Of a stretch of DNA of 64,000 nt, positions 38,367 through 50,500 are shown one piece after another. The stretch is from contig NC_083388.1 in NCBI RefSeq assembly GCF_031755915.1, positions 28,906,001-28,970,000 of the forward strand, given 5' to 3'. Position 1 is the first letter of the stretch; each line of letters opens with the position of its first letter. The DNA is from Ziziphus jujuba (taxonomy: Eukaryota; Streptophyta; Magnoliopsida; Rosales; Rhamnaceae). A program made the translations under genes and the position numbers. A model generated the notes under the pieces. It saw nothing but the letters and a program-made list of their open reading frames with translations, did no database searches and was not told where the DNA came from.

Positions 38367-39400
38367 TGTTAAAGTGTGGTAATTTTGCCACTTGATGGTG
38401 CATGTCACCGGCTAGCATGCACACCTTGGTATCACCTCCTTTCCTTTTATGAGTTTATATTTTTTGTATGCTTTTAATTGATGCAAGGTATATTTGGATA
38501 ATATTTTATGCCTAAGTTATGTATGCAAAAGCATAGACAAAACTATGCACAAAAGAGTAGGAACGTTATGCTTGAAATTCCTATGGTGCTGGATTCATAA
38601 TTTCCAGCAACATAGGTCCACCGTTTATCTTATATCTTAGGTTGCAAATGCATTTTTGGGCTGAAAATTTGAGGAATGTCGACAGACATATATATAAGAC
38701 TATGATTCAAATTTCAGATCCAAATGACATGGGAAAGTCCATTTTCTATTCCAAACAGATTGCTGTATCTGATGGGTCCAGTATGCAGAGTATGGGTTAG
38801 TTTTGGAGCTGTTTGGCCCATGATCCGGTTCCAGAACTTTCCTAGCTCTTGGAAAAATATTTATTGATGAACAAGGATGCTTCAAACCAAGTTTCATAAG
38901 CCGATACAAAGGCGAACTAAGTAGGTGAAGCTAGTTTGGTTGTTTACCCAAACTAGTTAAACAAGAGGAACTTAGTTCAAACCATGTGCCACTTTTTACT
39001 ATATTTGGAATAGACATGTTGCAGCTGGTTTTTACCTCATTTCTGTATGAAAATTTAGGTGTTGACCATTTTACTTTTTAAATTTCAAATACTTTACTCG
39101 CTTTGTAAGCTCACATGCTTGGCATGTGTGAACTAGTTGTAATTTCAAGCTTATATTGTTAAATGAATGAGATGGCTATACATCTAAGCCTCATTTTCAA
39201 AAACCAACGTGGTCCCCTTCTTCTCATCTCTTCTTCAATACCTTAGAACACTCTAGGAACCCTAAAAACCAGAAAACACGATAACCAAAATCTAAAAACA
39301 CAACTCACACACAACCATTCCCAAGAGCATCACCAAAAGCTTGCTTGTTGCTAACACTTCAAGCTAGCTTGCTCTTGGTCATAGCCTTCTCACCCCAACA
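38367..39400 (+). repeat. Copia-B 3' LTR
   Basis: 1,034 bp, begins TGTTAAAGTGTGG, ends CCCCAACA and is followed by the target duplication caaga. It differs from the 5' LTR at numerous single sites, which indicates an older insertion than copia-A. Confidence 0.9.
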
Positions 39401-39590
39401 CAAGAAAGGTTCATTCTGAATCACAACTCTTGTGATTCGTTATGGTAATGCAATGCAAGTGATTTGATCATCATTAGGTGGTGAGAAACCACGCCTTTTG
39501 ATGAAAGAGGGGCATTACACCTGATCAAGACACTAGTCTACCCTCCATAAGGGGCTAGCTTGCTTCTGTTGGTGGTAGCCCCGCAAAGGT
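39401..39590. other. Unidentified organelle-like segment left of the plastid block
   Basis: This short stretch is continuous with 22795-24414 once copia-B is removed. It has no recognised gene and its texture differs from both the copia LTR and the plastid spacer that follows. The trnH-GUG gene that normally sits beyond psbA is not present here. Confidence 0.3.
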
Positions 39591-39813
39591 TCCAAAGGAC
39601 ATGTATCCGGGGGCAAGTAAAAAAAAAAATCCAATAGTTCCATTTTCCTTCTTGTTTAGAAGTCAAAAATCAAGACAAACTGGGCATTACGGTAAAGAAA
39701 AAAATTTAAGTAAAAAAACTCCTAAAGGAGCAATACCAAACTTCTTGCTAGAACAAGAAATTGATTATTGCTCTTTTATGTTCAATAACTCAGTATACAC
39801 TAATACCAAAGTC

Positions 39814-40791
39814 TTATCTATTTGTAGATGGAACTTCAACCGCAGTTAGATCTAGGGAGAAGTTATGAGCATTCTTCCATACCCAAGTTAGCATGGTTGA
39901 TAATATCAGCCCAGATATTAATTACACCACCTTGATTATCAACTACAAATTGGCTGAAATTGGAACCATTTAAGTTAAAAGCCATAGTGCTAATACCTAA
40001 AGCAGTGAACCAAACACCTACTACAGGCCAAGTAGCTAGGAAGAAGTGTAAAGAGCAAGAGTTGTTGAAACTAGCATATTGGAAGATCAATAATCCAAAA
40101 TAACCATGAGCAGCTACGATATTGTAGGTTTCTTCCTCTTGACTGAATCTGTAACCTTCATTAGCATATTCTTTTTCTGTGGTTTGCCTGATTAAACTAG
40201 AAGTTACCAAGGAACCATGCATAGCACTGAATAGGGAGCCACTGAGTACACCAGCTACGCTTAACATGTGAAATGGGTGCATAAGGATGTTGTGCTCAGC
40301 TTGGAATACAACCATGAAGTTGAAAGTACCAGAGATTCCTAGAGGCCTACCGTCAGAAAAGTTTCCTTGACCAATTGGATAGATCAAGAAAATAGCATGA
40401 GCAGCTGTAACATGAGCTGAATATGCAACAACAATCCAAGGGCACATACCCAGACGAAATCTAAGTTCCCACTCACAACCCATATAACAAGCTAGACCAA
40501 GTAAAAAGTGTAGAACAATTAGCTCATAAGGACCACCATTGTATAACCATTCATCAACGGAAGCTGCTTCCTATATCGGGTAAAAATGCAAACCTATTGT
40601 TGCAGAAGTAGGAATAATGGCACTAGAAAGAATATTGTTTTCATAAAGTAGAGATCCAGGAACAGGTTCACGAATACCTTCAATAAAGTAGGGATCATCA
40701 AAACACTAAACCATCTAATGTAAAGACGATTTTCAGTGCTGGTTATTCCCCATAGGCTTTCGCTTTCGCATCTCTCTAAAATTGCAGTCAT
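39814..40791 (-). pseudogene. psbA: psbA pseudogene (photosystem II D1), in NUPT
   Basis: The start ATG is at 40791-40789 ([12 protein letters not shown]). A 15-base in-frame loss removes the residues between WG and ITSTENR. A deletion of roughly 65 bases after IPTLL (near 40680) shifts the frame. 40483-39863 reads as an open D1 core with several Arg changed to Cys, Gly or His. Near the C terminus about 16 bases are lost after ANLGMEE, removing the segment that in real D1 carries Mn-cluster ligands. Span 978 bases against 1,062 normally. It cannot be a working D1. Confidence 0.95.
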
Positions 40792-41448
40792 GGTAAAATC
40801 CTGGTTTATTAAATTATTAATCATCATGGACTCCCAAGCACATGAATTTTCTATAAATAGATAATCGAGGGCTTGTTATTCAATAGTATAACATGACTTA
40901 TATACCCATGTCAACCAATATTCAACATCCATAGATATATTAAGGTTTTTATCTAACCAATATTCAACATCCATAGATATATTAAGGTTTTTATCTATCT
41001 AGATTCATTCTTTTTTTTTTTTGAATAAACTAAATAAATAAATTGAATAAAAATAAAATAAAAATAAATAAGTTACAAAATTTGGATTAAAATTTGGATT
41101 TAATTTAAATACATATGATTTCGATAGAATAATTAGAATGGGTTGCCCAGGACTCGAACCTGAAACTAGTTGGATGGAGTAGATAATTTACTTTATAGAA
41201 TTAGAAAATAAAAAAATAGGTAAAAATCTCTCCCCAAACAGTGCTTGCATTTTTCATTGCATACAGCTTTCCCTATGTATACATCTAATCCAGTTCCTTC
41301 CCTAGACGAGCCTCTAAGAAAGTTGAATATTCAATTGATCAACCCTTACTCTTACTGCATGAACATTTCATAATAGACGACTAAATAAATTTTTCGTTAT
41401 CTCTTCAGCATTTAAGGATAATTCCAATTTCCATGGTCGAATAGCCAA

Positions 41449-43519
41449 TCATTCATGATTGACGAGATCATTGATGCAAACAATATCCAAATACAAAATT
41501 TGCCCTCTATATAACCTTCAAAAAGTTGAATAAGTTCTTGGAAAAATCAAAGAAAGAACCCTTTCTTCTTGCATAAAGAACTCTTCCAATAATTCCAAAC
41601 CTAATTTTAAAAAAAAAACCCGTACAATACTTTTGTGTTTACGAGCCTAACTTTTAAGACAAGAAAGTTGAAGTATATTTTTTTTGAAGGATCCGCTGAA
41701 ATAATGAGAAAGATGTTTGCATATACCGGCAAATCGGTCTATAATCTCAAAATCCGACGAATCGACCTAGGTTGACTGACTAATAGGATGTCCTAATGCA
41801 TTACAAAATTTCATTTAGCAAATGATCCAATCATTGGGCTAATTGGAACTAATGTATCAAGCTTCTTTATAGAATTATCCATTATAAATGAATTTTCTAG
41901 CATTTGACTCCGTACCACTGAAAGATTTAGTCGCACACTTAAAAGATAGCCTAAAAAGCCAAAAGAATGGTTAGCTAATTGGTTTATATAGATCCTTCTT
42001 GGTTGAGCCCACACATAAAAATGACATTTCCATAAAGGACAAGAAAATATTTCCATTTATTCATTAGAAGACACGTATCTTTTGAAACTAAAATCAATTT
42101 TCCTTGATATCTAACATAATGCATGAAGGGCTCCGTAAAGAACCATAAGACCACTGAACAATCATTAGAAAAGACTTCTTGTCTAGGATGCTTTATTTTT
42201 TCATAGAAATAAATTTGCTCAAAAAATACCCCAGAAGATGTTAATTGTAAATGAGAAGATCGGTTACAGAGAAAAAGTAAGATGGATTCGCATTTATAAA
42301 CATGAGAATTATATAGGAACAATAAAAATCTTGAATTAGTTTTCAAAAAAAGAAGAAATAGATTTTTTTGGAGTAATAAAACTATTCTAATTATAATATT
42401 CGTGAAGAAAAAGCCACAATAAATGAAAAGAAGGGGCATCTTTCACCCAATAGCGAAGGGTTTGAATCAAGATTTCTAGATGAATTCGAGCGAATCAGTC
42501 AGCTTCCAGCCACCCAACCAATCCTGTTGATCCTGACCTACAGAAAGGGGTGCATGAGATAAGAGAAGGCCTCGTTCGTGTTTTGGTGACCAGGAGAGTC
42601 AGCCGGAGATAGGTCTGTGCTTTTGTCAGGGGGTAGCTCGTCAGTACCAGGGATGAGTCACCCAAAAGAGAGGGGCTCTGAGGACCAGTTTGACATCTCA
42701 TTCAAGAGAGAGTGAGTCATCCATCCAATTCCTATGTTCACAAAGGGGCCCGAAAAAAAAAAAAGAGAGTGAGTGAAAATGATGCACTACACGGGAGCCA
42801 TTTGGACCTTACGAAAGCAAGCCCCGAGCTTGTCCGTACCAACCCCAAGAAGATTGGCTTCATTTGCCATGTTGAGGGCTCAGAAGAAGCTCATGTTGGA
42901 AAGCAAGCATGTGAACCAATCAGGATAAAAATCCTGAGGTCTTCCTGGACGGATTGACCTACGACTCATTTACTCAGGCCCTTTCTCACTGACTTCTTCC
43001 TTCATTCGGAGAAGTCATCAGGAATGGAACCAGTGGAAAGTCGTATGCAGAAGAGAAGTGAAGGTAGGGCATTCGTACATCTGATACATAAATTAAATGT
43101 GGGAATTTTTCCTCTAAAAATGGAAATATTGAATGAATTGATCATAAATTAGAATATTTTATGATTTCTGGCCTCAAAGATACTAATCGTAGGAATTGTA
43201 AGGAAAATGGAATTTCCACAATGACTACAAATTCCTTGGATATCATTTGAGAATACAAATTCTTGTTGTACCCAAAACATTTATTTTGGTCAGAATAATT
43301 AGCGACAATAATCAAATGATTCTGGTGATACATTCAAGTAATTAAACATTTTACAATTAGTAAACTAGATTTATCATAACATACATTTTCCAGCAAACTC
43401 GATCCATTTAAACCATGATCATGAGCAAATGCATAAATATACTCTCGAAAGATAAGTGGGTATGGGAGATTGTGTTGCTGAGATCTATCTAGTTCGAAAT
43501 ATCCTTGAAATTCTACCAT
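41449..43519 (-). pseudogene. matK: matK pseudogene (intron maturase), interrupted, in NUPT
   Basis: It starts [17 protein letters not shown] at 43519 and ends LVNHE with its stop at 41449-41451. Recognisable blocks include [56 protein letters not shown] and [21 protein letters not shown]. Plastid homology stops near 43061 and resumes near 42487, with about 574 bases of unrelated DNA between. Several frameshifts follow, including an A run near 41610. The encoded group II intron maturase is not functional. Confidence 0.92.
42488..43061. other. Foreign insert within the matK pseudogene
   Basis: About 574 bases unlike matK and richer in G and C. It contains GAAAGCAAGCCCCGAGC and related runs, an A12 tract near 42755, and no recognised gene. 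No target duplication or element ends are visible. The texture resembles plant mitochondrial intergenic DNA (inference). Confidence 0.5.
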
Positions 43520-44296
43520 TTGAAATTTGATTTGAACTGGAGATAAGGGTTTTATTGGGTTATCAAATGATACATAAGACGATACAGTCAAGACAAGGTA
43601 TTATAGTATGAAAAAAATAGATACCTCAGAAAAAGGTAAGACCATTAGCAGACTCTTTTTTTTCATATAAGTGGTTTTTGTTCAGTCTAAGATAACAAGA
43701 TGGTTAGAAATCCTTTCTTTTTACAATCCAATCACTTTGTTGATTTTGAAAAAAAAAACTCTTTATCAATATACTGCCTTCTTCTGCACATTTATCTCCA
43801 CCTCATAATGGAGAATACCTAATAGGTAGGACTCATAAAAAATGGATAATCCCTCATGGAAAAGACTTTCCCGCATCAAGCACTAATATATTTTTAACAT
43901 CTAATTAGTTCGGGTAATCATTGGGATAATCATTAACAAATGAAGACCAAAAGCTCATTACTCTTTGTTTCCCTATAATTGGGGCCACAGTTGGGCTCTG
44001 TCCATTTATTCACTCGACCCGACTTGAAATTGATTCTCCAATTTCTTTTTTTTTTTTTGCCACACCAAGAATTCAAACAATTTAAACAAAGTTTTGGACA
44101 TATCCAGAAAGAATGAAATATTCTTAAAATTCTCCATTGATAAGACATGCTACTTTTTCCATTCATTCCTTTCAGGATTAGTCGCGGTCTTACAAACTCT
44201 ACCGGTGGTATGGACAAATTCGTTGCCTCATATAAATGTGTAAAATATGCTAGCCGCACTTAAAAGTCGAGTACTCTACTGTTGAGTTAGCAACCC

Positions 44297-44971
44297 GAAT
44301 AAAAGAATTAGAATGTGTAGATACAATCAAAATCCCAATAAAATAAATAAAGAGGTTGAAATGCATGGTGTAATCAAAACATTGAATTTGAAATAGCAAA
44401 AAAAATTGTATTATACAAAAAAAAAAAAAAAAACTTCTTGTATTACAGAAAATCCAATGAACCCATTCCTTGAATGAAATCAAATCTATGGCACGGAAAA
44501 AAATAGATCCATTTATCCACGATTGAATTATATTTATTTGATACACTATTGTCAATATGAGTATTTGAGAAAAGAATACAACGGAGAAATAAAATAAAAA
44601 AAAATAAGGACTTGTGTTTGATTGGAACTACATAGCTAATAGACATATAGACAAATAAGGGATGTAGATGCAAGAAAAAAGTAATAAAGAAAAAAAAAAG
44701 AAAGAAGAAGTAGAAAAAGGCTCGAATTTAGTCAATCAATCAATCAATATAAGTAAAAGAAAAAAGCTTAATCCCCCTTTTTATTTGTTCATAGAAATCC
44801 AACTAACCCCTATTACCATTAATGGTAATACCCAAAATCAAAAGTAGGAATAACAAATTAAAAGAGAATAGCAGAGAAAAGACTATACAAAGCTCTCTAC
44901 AAGTGATCTCCACCTTATTTATTTATATATTTCTTATATATTTCATTTTGATATATTTCATTAATTTTTCA
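44297..44971. other. Plastid trnK-rps16 spacer copy
   Basis: AT-rich plastid-type spacer with A runs near 44417 and 44590-44700. No gene is present. Confidence 0.6.
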
Positions 44972-46063
44972 TTAATTGACTGTTGCTTTGTGATTAAGGG
45001 TAAGTTCCGTAAAAGCCCCCGCTTTCTTTGAAATATCATGAACAGTTCCTATAGGTTGAGTGCCTTTTTCAAGGAAATATAGAATAGCAGGAACATTTAA
45101 ATAGGTTTGATTCTTTATCGGGTCATAAAAAACCACTTTCCGAAGATCTCTTCCTTCTCTTATGGATTTAACATCAATTGCAATGATTCGATAAATGGCT
45201 CATTGGGATAGATGAACAATTCCCCCCCAGAAGCGTATAAGAAGTTTTCTCCTCGTACAGCTCAAGAAAATTGGAAATTATATCTATGTGTAGAATGATA
45301 AGGTCAAATATATCCATAAAATCATCAAATCAACTAGACTATGATTTAAATACTTATTCTTTCCCTCACAAAAAAAACTATTCATATTTACAATTTGCAC
45401 CCTCACAACTCAAGTTGGATAACTCTCAAATAACTCAAGGAAACCTTTTAAGCATTTCATTTATTGAGTGGTCTTTAACCCCCTTTTTGTCTGTTTCTTT
45501 TAGAATCTTTTTTGATTCTGCACTCTGATCTAGTTGTTGAGATGGGTTTAGACATTACTTTGGTGATTTTGAATTGTTTGAAAATGGCATCAACATACCC
45601 TTTTTTATGATTTCTTTCTATCAAAGAATCATACGACTGAGTGATTCTTGTGTAATACACTTTTGATTTGATAGAAAAAGTTTTACCAATTCCAAAAAAT
45701 TTGACTTTTGAATTTGAAACTTGCTTGAATTGGATCCTCTCGATTTATATATGGAAAATATATTTACAAATATATTTATGAAGTTGTCCCAAGTTAATGA
45801 TTAATACTAACCCTAGATTCTTGCCTTTGAGAAATGAATCAATAATTTTTACTCGAGCTCCATCATGTACGATTTACATCACCCCCCCCCCCCCCCCAAA
45901 AAAAAAAATGAGAGTTCTATTGAAACAGAAGAAACGATGTCGAGTCAAGAGTACTTTCATTCCTTTATAATAAAAAATGGCAGATGTAAGAATCCACAGT
46001 GGATCGTGTCCTTCAAGTCACACGTTGATTTCTACCACATCGTTTTGAACGAAGTTTTACAGA
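44972..46063 (-). pseudogene. rps16: rps16 pseudogene (two exons, start codon lost), in NUPT
   Basis: Exon 2 (about 45200-44972) reads [39 protein letters not shown] and ends THKATVN-like at the stop 44974-44972, with the frame open. Exon 1 (about 46063-46022) reads VKLRSKRCGRNQR, but the ATGG start has become TCTG. The group II intron between carries a C16 run at 45882-45897 followed by A12. It would encode plastid ribosomal protein S16; the missing start and foreign intron make it inactive. Confidence 0.88.
45882..45897 (+). repeat. C16 homopolymer followed by A run
   Basis: Sixteen C bases directly followed by eleven or twelve A bases in the rps16 intron copy. It is longer than usual for plastid DNA and may have expanded after transfer or be a sequencing-prone site. 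Confidence 0.8.
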
Positions 46064-46371
46064 ACATTCCTTTAATTTGGAACCAATATGCAATTGATTC
46101 AATTATGGAATCATGAATAGTCGTTGGTTCGGTCGGTACATAGTAATCTACACTTTTTCTTTCTATATGAAATATGAATGGCTAGGTTCCAACGAAGTCT
46201 CAAAACGAGTTCAATTTAATCCCCAACACCCAATACGTATATTTATTTTAACATATATTTTGTTTCATTATTTATTTATTTAATATAATAAAATATAAAT
46301 ACCACGAATAAAATAAAAAATTTCTTTTTGAATCTGTACCTTCAAGTAACTTGATAGTGATAGGATAAATT

Positions 46372-47405
46372 TGTTGAAGTGTGGCAATTTTGCCACTTGA
46401 TGGTGCATGTCACCGGCTAGCATGCACACCTTGGTATCAAATCATTTCCTTTTATGAGTTTATATTTTTTTGTATGTTTTAATTTATGCAAGGTATATTT
46501 TGATAATGTTTTGTGCCTAAGTTATGTATGCAAAAGTATAGGCAAAATTATGCACAAAAGAGTAGGAATGTTATTCTTGAAATGCCTATGGTGCTGGATT
46601 CATAATTTCCACCAACATAGTTCCACTATTTATCTTATATCTCAGGTTGCAAATGGATTTTTGGGCTGAAATTTTGAGGGATGTCTACAGATATATATAG
46701 AAGACTATGGTTCAAAGTTCAAGTCCAAATGACATGGGAAAGTCCATTTTATATTCCAAACAGATTGCTGTATCTGATGGGCCCAGTATGCAGAGTATGG
46801 GTCAGCTTTGGAGCTGTTTGGCCCATGATTCGGTTCCAGAACTTTCCTAGCTCTTGGAACAATATTTATTGATGACCAAGGATGCTTCAAACCAAGTTTA
46901 ATAAGCAGATACAAAGGGGAACTAAGTAGGTGAAGCTAGTTTGGTTGTTTACCCAAACTAGTTAAACAATAGGAACTTAGTTCAAACCATGTGCCACTTT
47001 TTACTATATTTGGAATAGACATGTTGCAGCTGGTTTTTGACTCTTTTGTGTATGAAAAGTTAGGTGTTGACCATTTTACTTTTTAAATTTCAAATACTTT
47101 ACTCATTTTGTAAGCTCACATGCTTGGCATGTGTGAACTAGTTGTAATTTCAAGCTTATATAGTAAAATGAATGAAATGGCTACACATCTAAGCCTGATT
47201 TTTCAAAAGCAACGTGGTCCCCTTCTTCTTATCTCTTCTTCAACACCTTAGAACACTCTAGGAACCCTAAAAACCAGAAAACACCATAACCAAAACCTAA
47301 AAACACAACCCACACACAACCATTCCCAAGAGCATCACCAAAAGCTTGCTTGTTGCTAACACTTCAAGCTAGCTTGCTCTTGGTCATAACCTTCTCACCC
47401 CAACA
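46372..47405 (+). repeat. Copia-A 5' LTR
   Basis: 1,034 bp with TG...CA ends. A perfect short palindrome around GTGGCAATTTTGCCAC lies at the start of the LTR, and the same palindrome occurs in the 3' LTR and in copia-B. Confidence 0.95.
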
Positions 47406-47408
47406 AAG

Positions 47409-47420
47409 TGGTATCAGAGC
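47409..47420 (+). other. Copia-A primer-binding site
   Basis: TGGTATCAGAGC, three bases after the 5' LTR, complementary to initiator tRNA-Met. Confidence 0.93.
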
Positions 47421-47539
47421 AAGGCATATTTTTGTGAGATTTGTGAGGTTTTTGGGCTGGTTCGTTCCTTGAGAGTGAAGAGATACTTGAAAGCACAAAT
47501 ATATTTTCATATTCCTTCATACTAGAAAGCAACATTCAG

Positions 47540-50500
47540 ATGGCTTCTTCAAGTTTTTCAACTCCTTCTCCTCCTATCTTCAATGGGGAGAACTACAACA
47601 TTTGGAGTATCAAGATGCAAGCCTACTTGAAGGCTTATGCTCTTTGGGAGGTCACCATAAATCCCCAAGAACCCGAGCCTTTGAGACAAGGGGCAACGGT
47701 CAACCAAATCAAGCACCATGAGGAGGAATTGGCTAAAGGTTACAAGGCTCTCACCGCCATTCATTCTTGTATTAGTGATACCATTTTCACAAGGATAATG
47801 GCATGTGAGAGTGCCAAAGAAGCTTGGGACAAACTTCAAGATGAGTTCCAAAGGAGTGCAAGGAGAAGGCAAATGCAAATCCTTAACCTAAGGAGGGAGT
47901 TTGAGACTATCAAGATGAAAGACAAAGAAACGGTTAAGGAGTTCACCACAAGACTTCTTAATGTGGTGAATCAAATTAGGGTGCTAGGTGAAAGATTAAT
48001 TGACCAAAGGATTGTGGAGAAGGTGTTGGTCTCCTTGCCCGAGAGGTTTGAAGCTAAGATATCTTCATTGGAGGAGTCAAGAAACCTAAATGAAATTTCC
48101 TTGACCGAGTTGGTGAATGCCTTGCAAGCTACGGAGCAAAGGAGGAGGATTAGACATGAAGAATCAATGGAGGCTGCATTTGTGTCTAAACAACATCAAA
48201 AGACACAAAATCAAAAGAAGAACAAGCTTAAGGTCATAAAGGAGAAAGGTGAAACTAGCAAACCCGAGAGGAAGTCCTACGAACCTTGTCACCATTGCAA
48301 GAAGAAAGGTCATCATTCAAGAAGGTGTTGGTGGAGGCCGGATGCATTTTGCCATAAATGCCAACAAAAGGGTCATGTGGAGAGAGTATGCAAGGCAAAC
48401 AAGAAAGATAAGCAACAAGCAAATGTTGCTAAAGATAATGCAAGTGATAGTGAATCCGAAGAGTTGTTTGTTGCTACTTGTTTTAGTAGCATCAAGAATG
48501 ATGAAGGATGGATCATTGATAGTGGAGCAACACACCATATGTCTCACAAGCATGAGTGGTTCACAAACTTGGATAGGAGCAGCCACAACAAAGTCAAAAT
48601 TGGAAATGGAGCCTTGATGGAAGTGAAAGGCAAAGGAGATGTGGTGATACACACCACCAAAGGTATCAAAACTATCCATGATGTTCTCTATGTACCTTCT
48701 TTATGTGAGAACTTACTTAGTGTAGGTCAAATGCTTGAGAACAAATATGCATTACACTTCTCAAACATGACATGCACTATAGTTAATCCACATGGAAATG
48801 AATTAATGTGTGTTGGAATGAAGAACAAGAATTTTAGGTTGAATATGGATGAAAATGGTGCAACGGTTGCATTGAACACCAAAGTTGAGAACACCTCTCA
48901 ACTTTGGCATAAAAGACTAGGCCATGCTAGCTTTAAGTCATTGGTAGGCACACATGAACTTGTTAGAGACATGCCATTGGTGGAGAAGCAAGAACATGTG
49001 TGTGAAGTGTGTCAAAAAGGAAAGCATACTAAGCTAGCATTTCAATCTTATTCTTGGAGATCAAAGGAGAAGTTAGGACTTATACATTTGGATATTTGTG
49101 GTCCCATGAGTGTTCCATCCTTAAATGGCAGCAAGTATTTCATAACTTTCATTGATGATTACTCAAGAATGTGTTGGGTGTATTTCCTTGAAAGAAAATC
49201 ACAAGCTTTGGAAAAGTTTGTAGAATTTATGAAGTTAGTGCAAAATCAATCCGGTTGCACTATAAAGGTGTTAAGGACGGACAATGGTGGGGAATACACA
49301 AGTGAGACTTTCAAACAACTTTGTAAGGATCATGGTATAGTTCATCAATTCACTACACCATACACACCACAACAAAATGGTGTATGTGAAAGGAAGAACC
49401 GTACCATCATGGAGATGGTTAGATGTTTGTTGTTTGAAAGTGGCTTGCCAAAGAAGTTTTGGGCCGAAGGAGTTAATACATCCATCTACATCCAAAATAG
49501 GCTTTACTCCAAGTCCTTGAGGAGTAAAACCCTATTTAAGCTTTGGTTTGGATATAAGCCTTCTCTTGATCATCTAAGGGTATTTGGAAGCATTTGTTAC
49601 ATCCTAGTACCACAAGAGAAGAGAGGAAAGCTTGATGAAAGGTCACAAGTTGGTGTTTTGGTTGGCTATAGTGATGTGACTAAGGGATATAGAGTGTATA
49701 ACTTGGAAACCAAGAAACTTGTGATAAGTAGAGATGTGAAAGTTGATGAGGAAGCTAAATGGGTTTGTAGTAAGGAGGAGTTGGCTAGTATGGATGAAGA
49801 CAATCGGCTTGAAGCTCATGATAATGATGAGGAACAAGGAAATGATGAAGGTGCTGCAGATGATGATGAATATGATGAGAATGAGCTAGAAATCTCCATA
49901 GGGGCTGATTTGGAGATTGGTGATGGTGTGAGAGGCACAAGACCTCTTAATGAGATTTATGAAAGGTGTAATGTGGCATTGAGTGATCCAATCAATGTCC
50001 ATGAGGCTATGGCAAGAAAAGAGTGGAGACAAGCCATGCAAGATGAAATCGATGTGATAAACAAGAATGACACTTGGAGCTTGGTAACAAAACCGAAGGG
50101 AAAGAATGCTATTGGGGTGAAGTGGATCTTTAGGACCAAGTACAATCCGGATGGGTCCATAAATAAGCATAAGGCAAGGCTTGTTGTCAAAGGATATGCA
50201 CAACAAGCCGGTGTGGATTATGGAGAGACTTTTGCACCGGTTGCAAGGATGGAAACCATAAAACTTCTTCTTGCAATTTCGGCACAAAAGTCTTGGAAAG
50301 TATATCACCTTGATGTGAAGTCAGCCTTCTTGAATGGAATATTGAAGGAAGAGGTCTATGTTATGCAACCCGAAGGTTTTGTGAAGAAAGGAAGTGAAGA
50401 GAAGGTATACAAGCTACACAAGGCCTTGTATGGCCTTAAACAAGCTCCTAGGGCATGGTATGCCAAGATAGATGGTTTTTTGACAAAGCATGGATTTAGG

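Larger units (their letters stand above)
25580..38372 (+). pseudogene. Copia-B gag-pol pseudogene (two parts around copia-C)
   Basis: Part 1 (25580-27334) holds gag with two CCHC knuckles, protease and the first half of integrase. Part 2 (36151-38372) holds the rest of integrase, reverse transcriptase and RNase H. Compared with copia-A: TGG became TGA at 26549-26551, just before the DSG protease motif; TTG became TAG at 36559-36561; one base is lost near 36615; four-base deletions lie near 37266 and 37392; one base is missing at the codons for the reverse-transcriptase DD (near 37424); and a further stop lies near 38106. The element cannot make its own enzymes. Confidence 0.9.
24415..39400 (+). 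mobile_element. Copia-B: Ty1/copia element, split by nested copia-C
   Basis: LTRs at 24415-25445 and 38367-39400 begin TGTTAAA and end TAACA/CAACA; the target duplication caaga is at 24410-24414 and 39401-39405. The primer site TGGTATCAGAGC follows the left LTR at 25449-25460. The interior matches copia-A along its length, in the order gag, protease, integrase, then (after the 8.8-kb copia-C insertion) the rest of integrase, reverse transcriptase and RNase H. Without copia-C it would be about 6.2 kb. It shows more LTR differences and more broken frames than copia-A, so it is the older member of the family. Confidence 0.92.
41140..44296 (-). pseudogene. trnK-UUU: trnK-UUU, two exons around matK, in NUPT
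   Basis: The 5' exon at 44260-44296 reads GGGTTGCTAACTCAAC on the minus strand and reaches the TTTTAA anticodon region. The 3' exon at about 41140-41175 ends GAGTCCTGGGCAACCC. The group II intron between them contains matK. Changes in the 3' exon (AGTTTCAGG for the usual AGTTCCGGG; CCTGGG for CCCGGG) keep partial T-stem pairing. Nuclear DNA cannot splice this intron without the plastid machinery, so it is a relic. Confidence 0.88.

Noticed and set aside
42488..43061. Insertion sequence or MITE in matK
   Set aside because: No inverted ends, no direct duplication and no repeat elsewhere in the window; described as a foreign insert instead.
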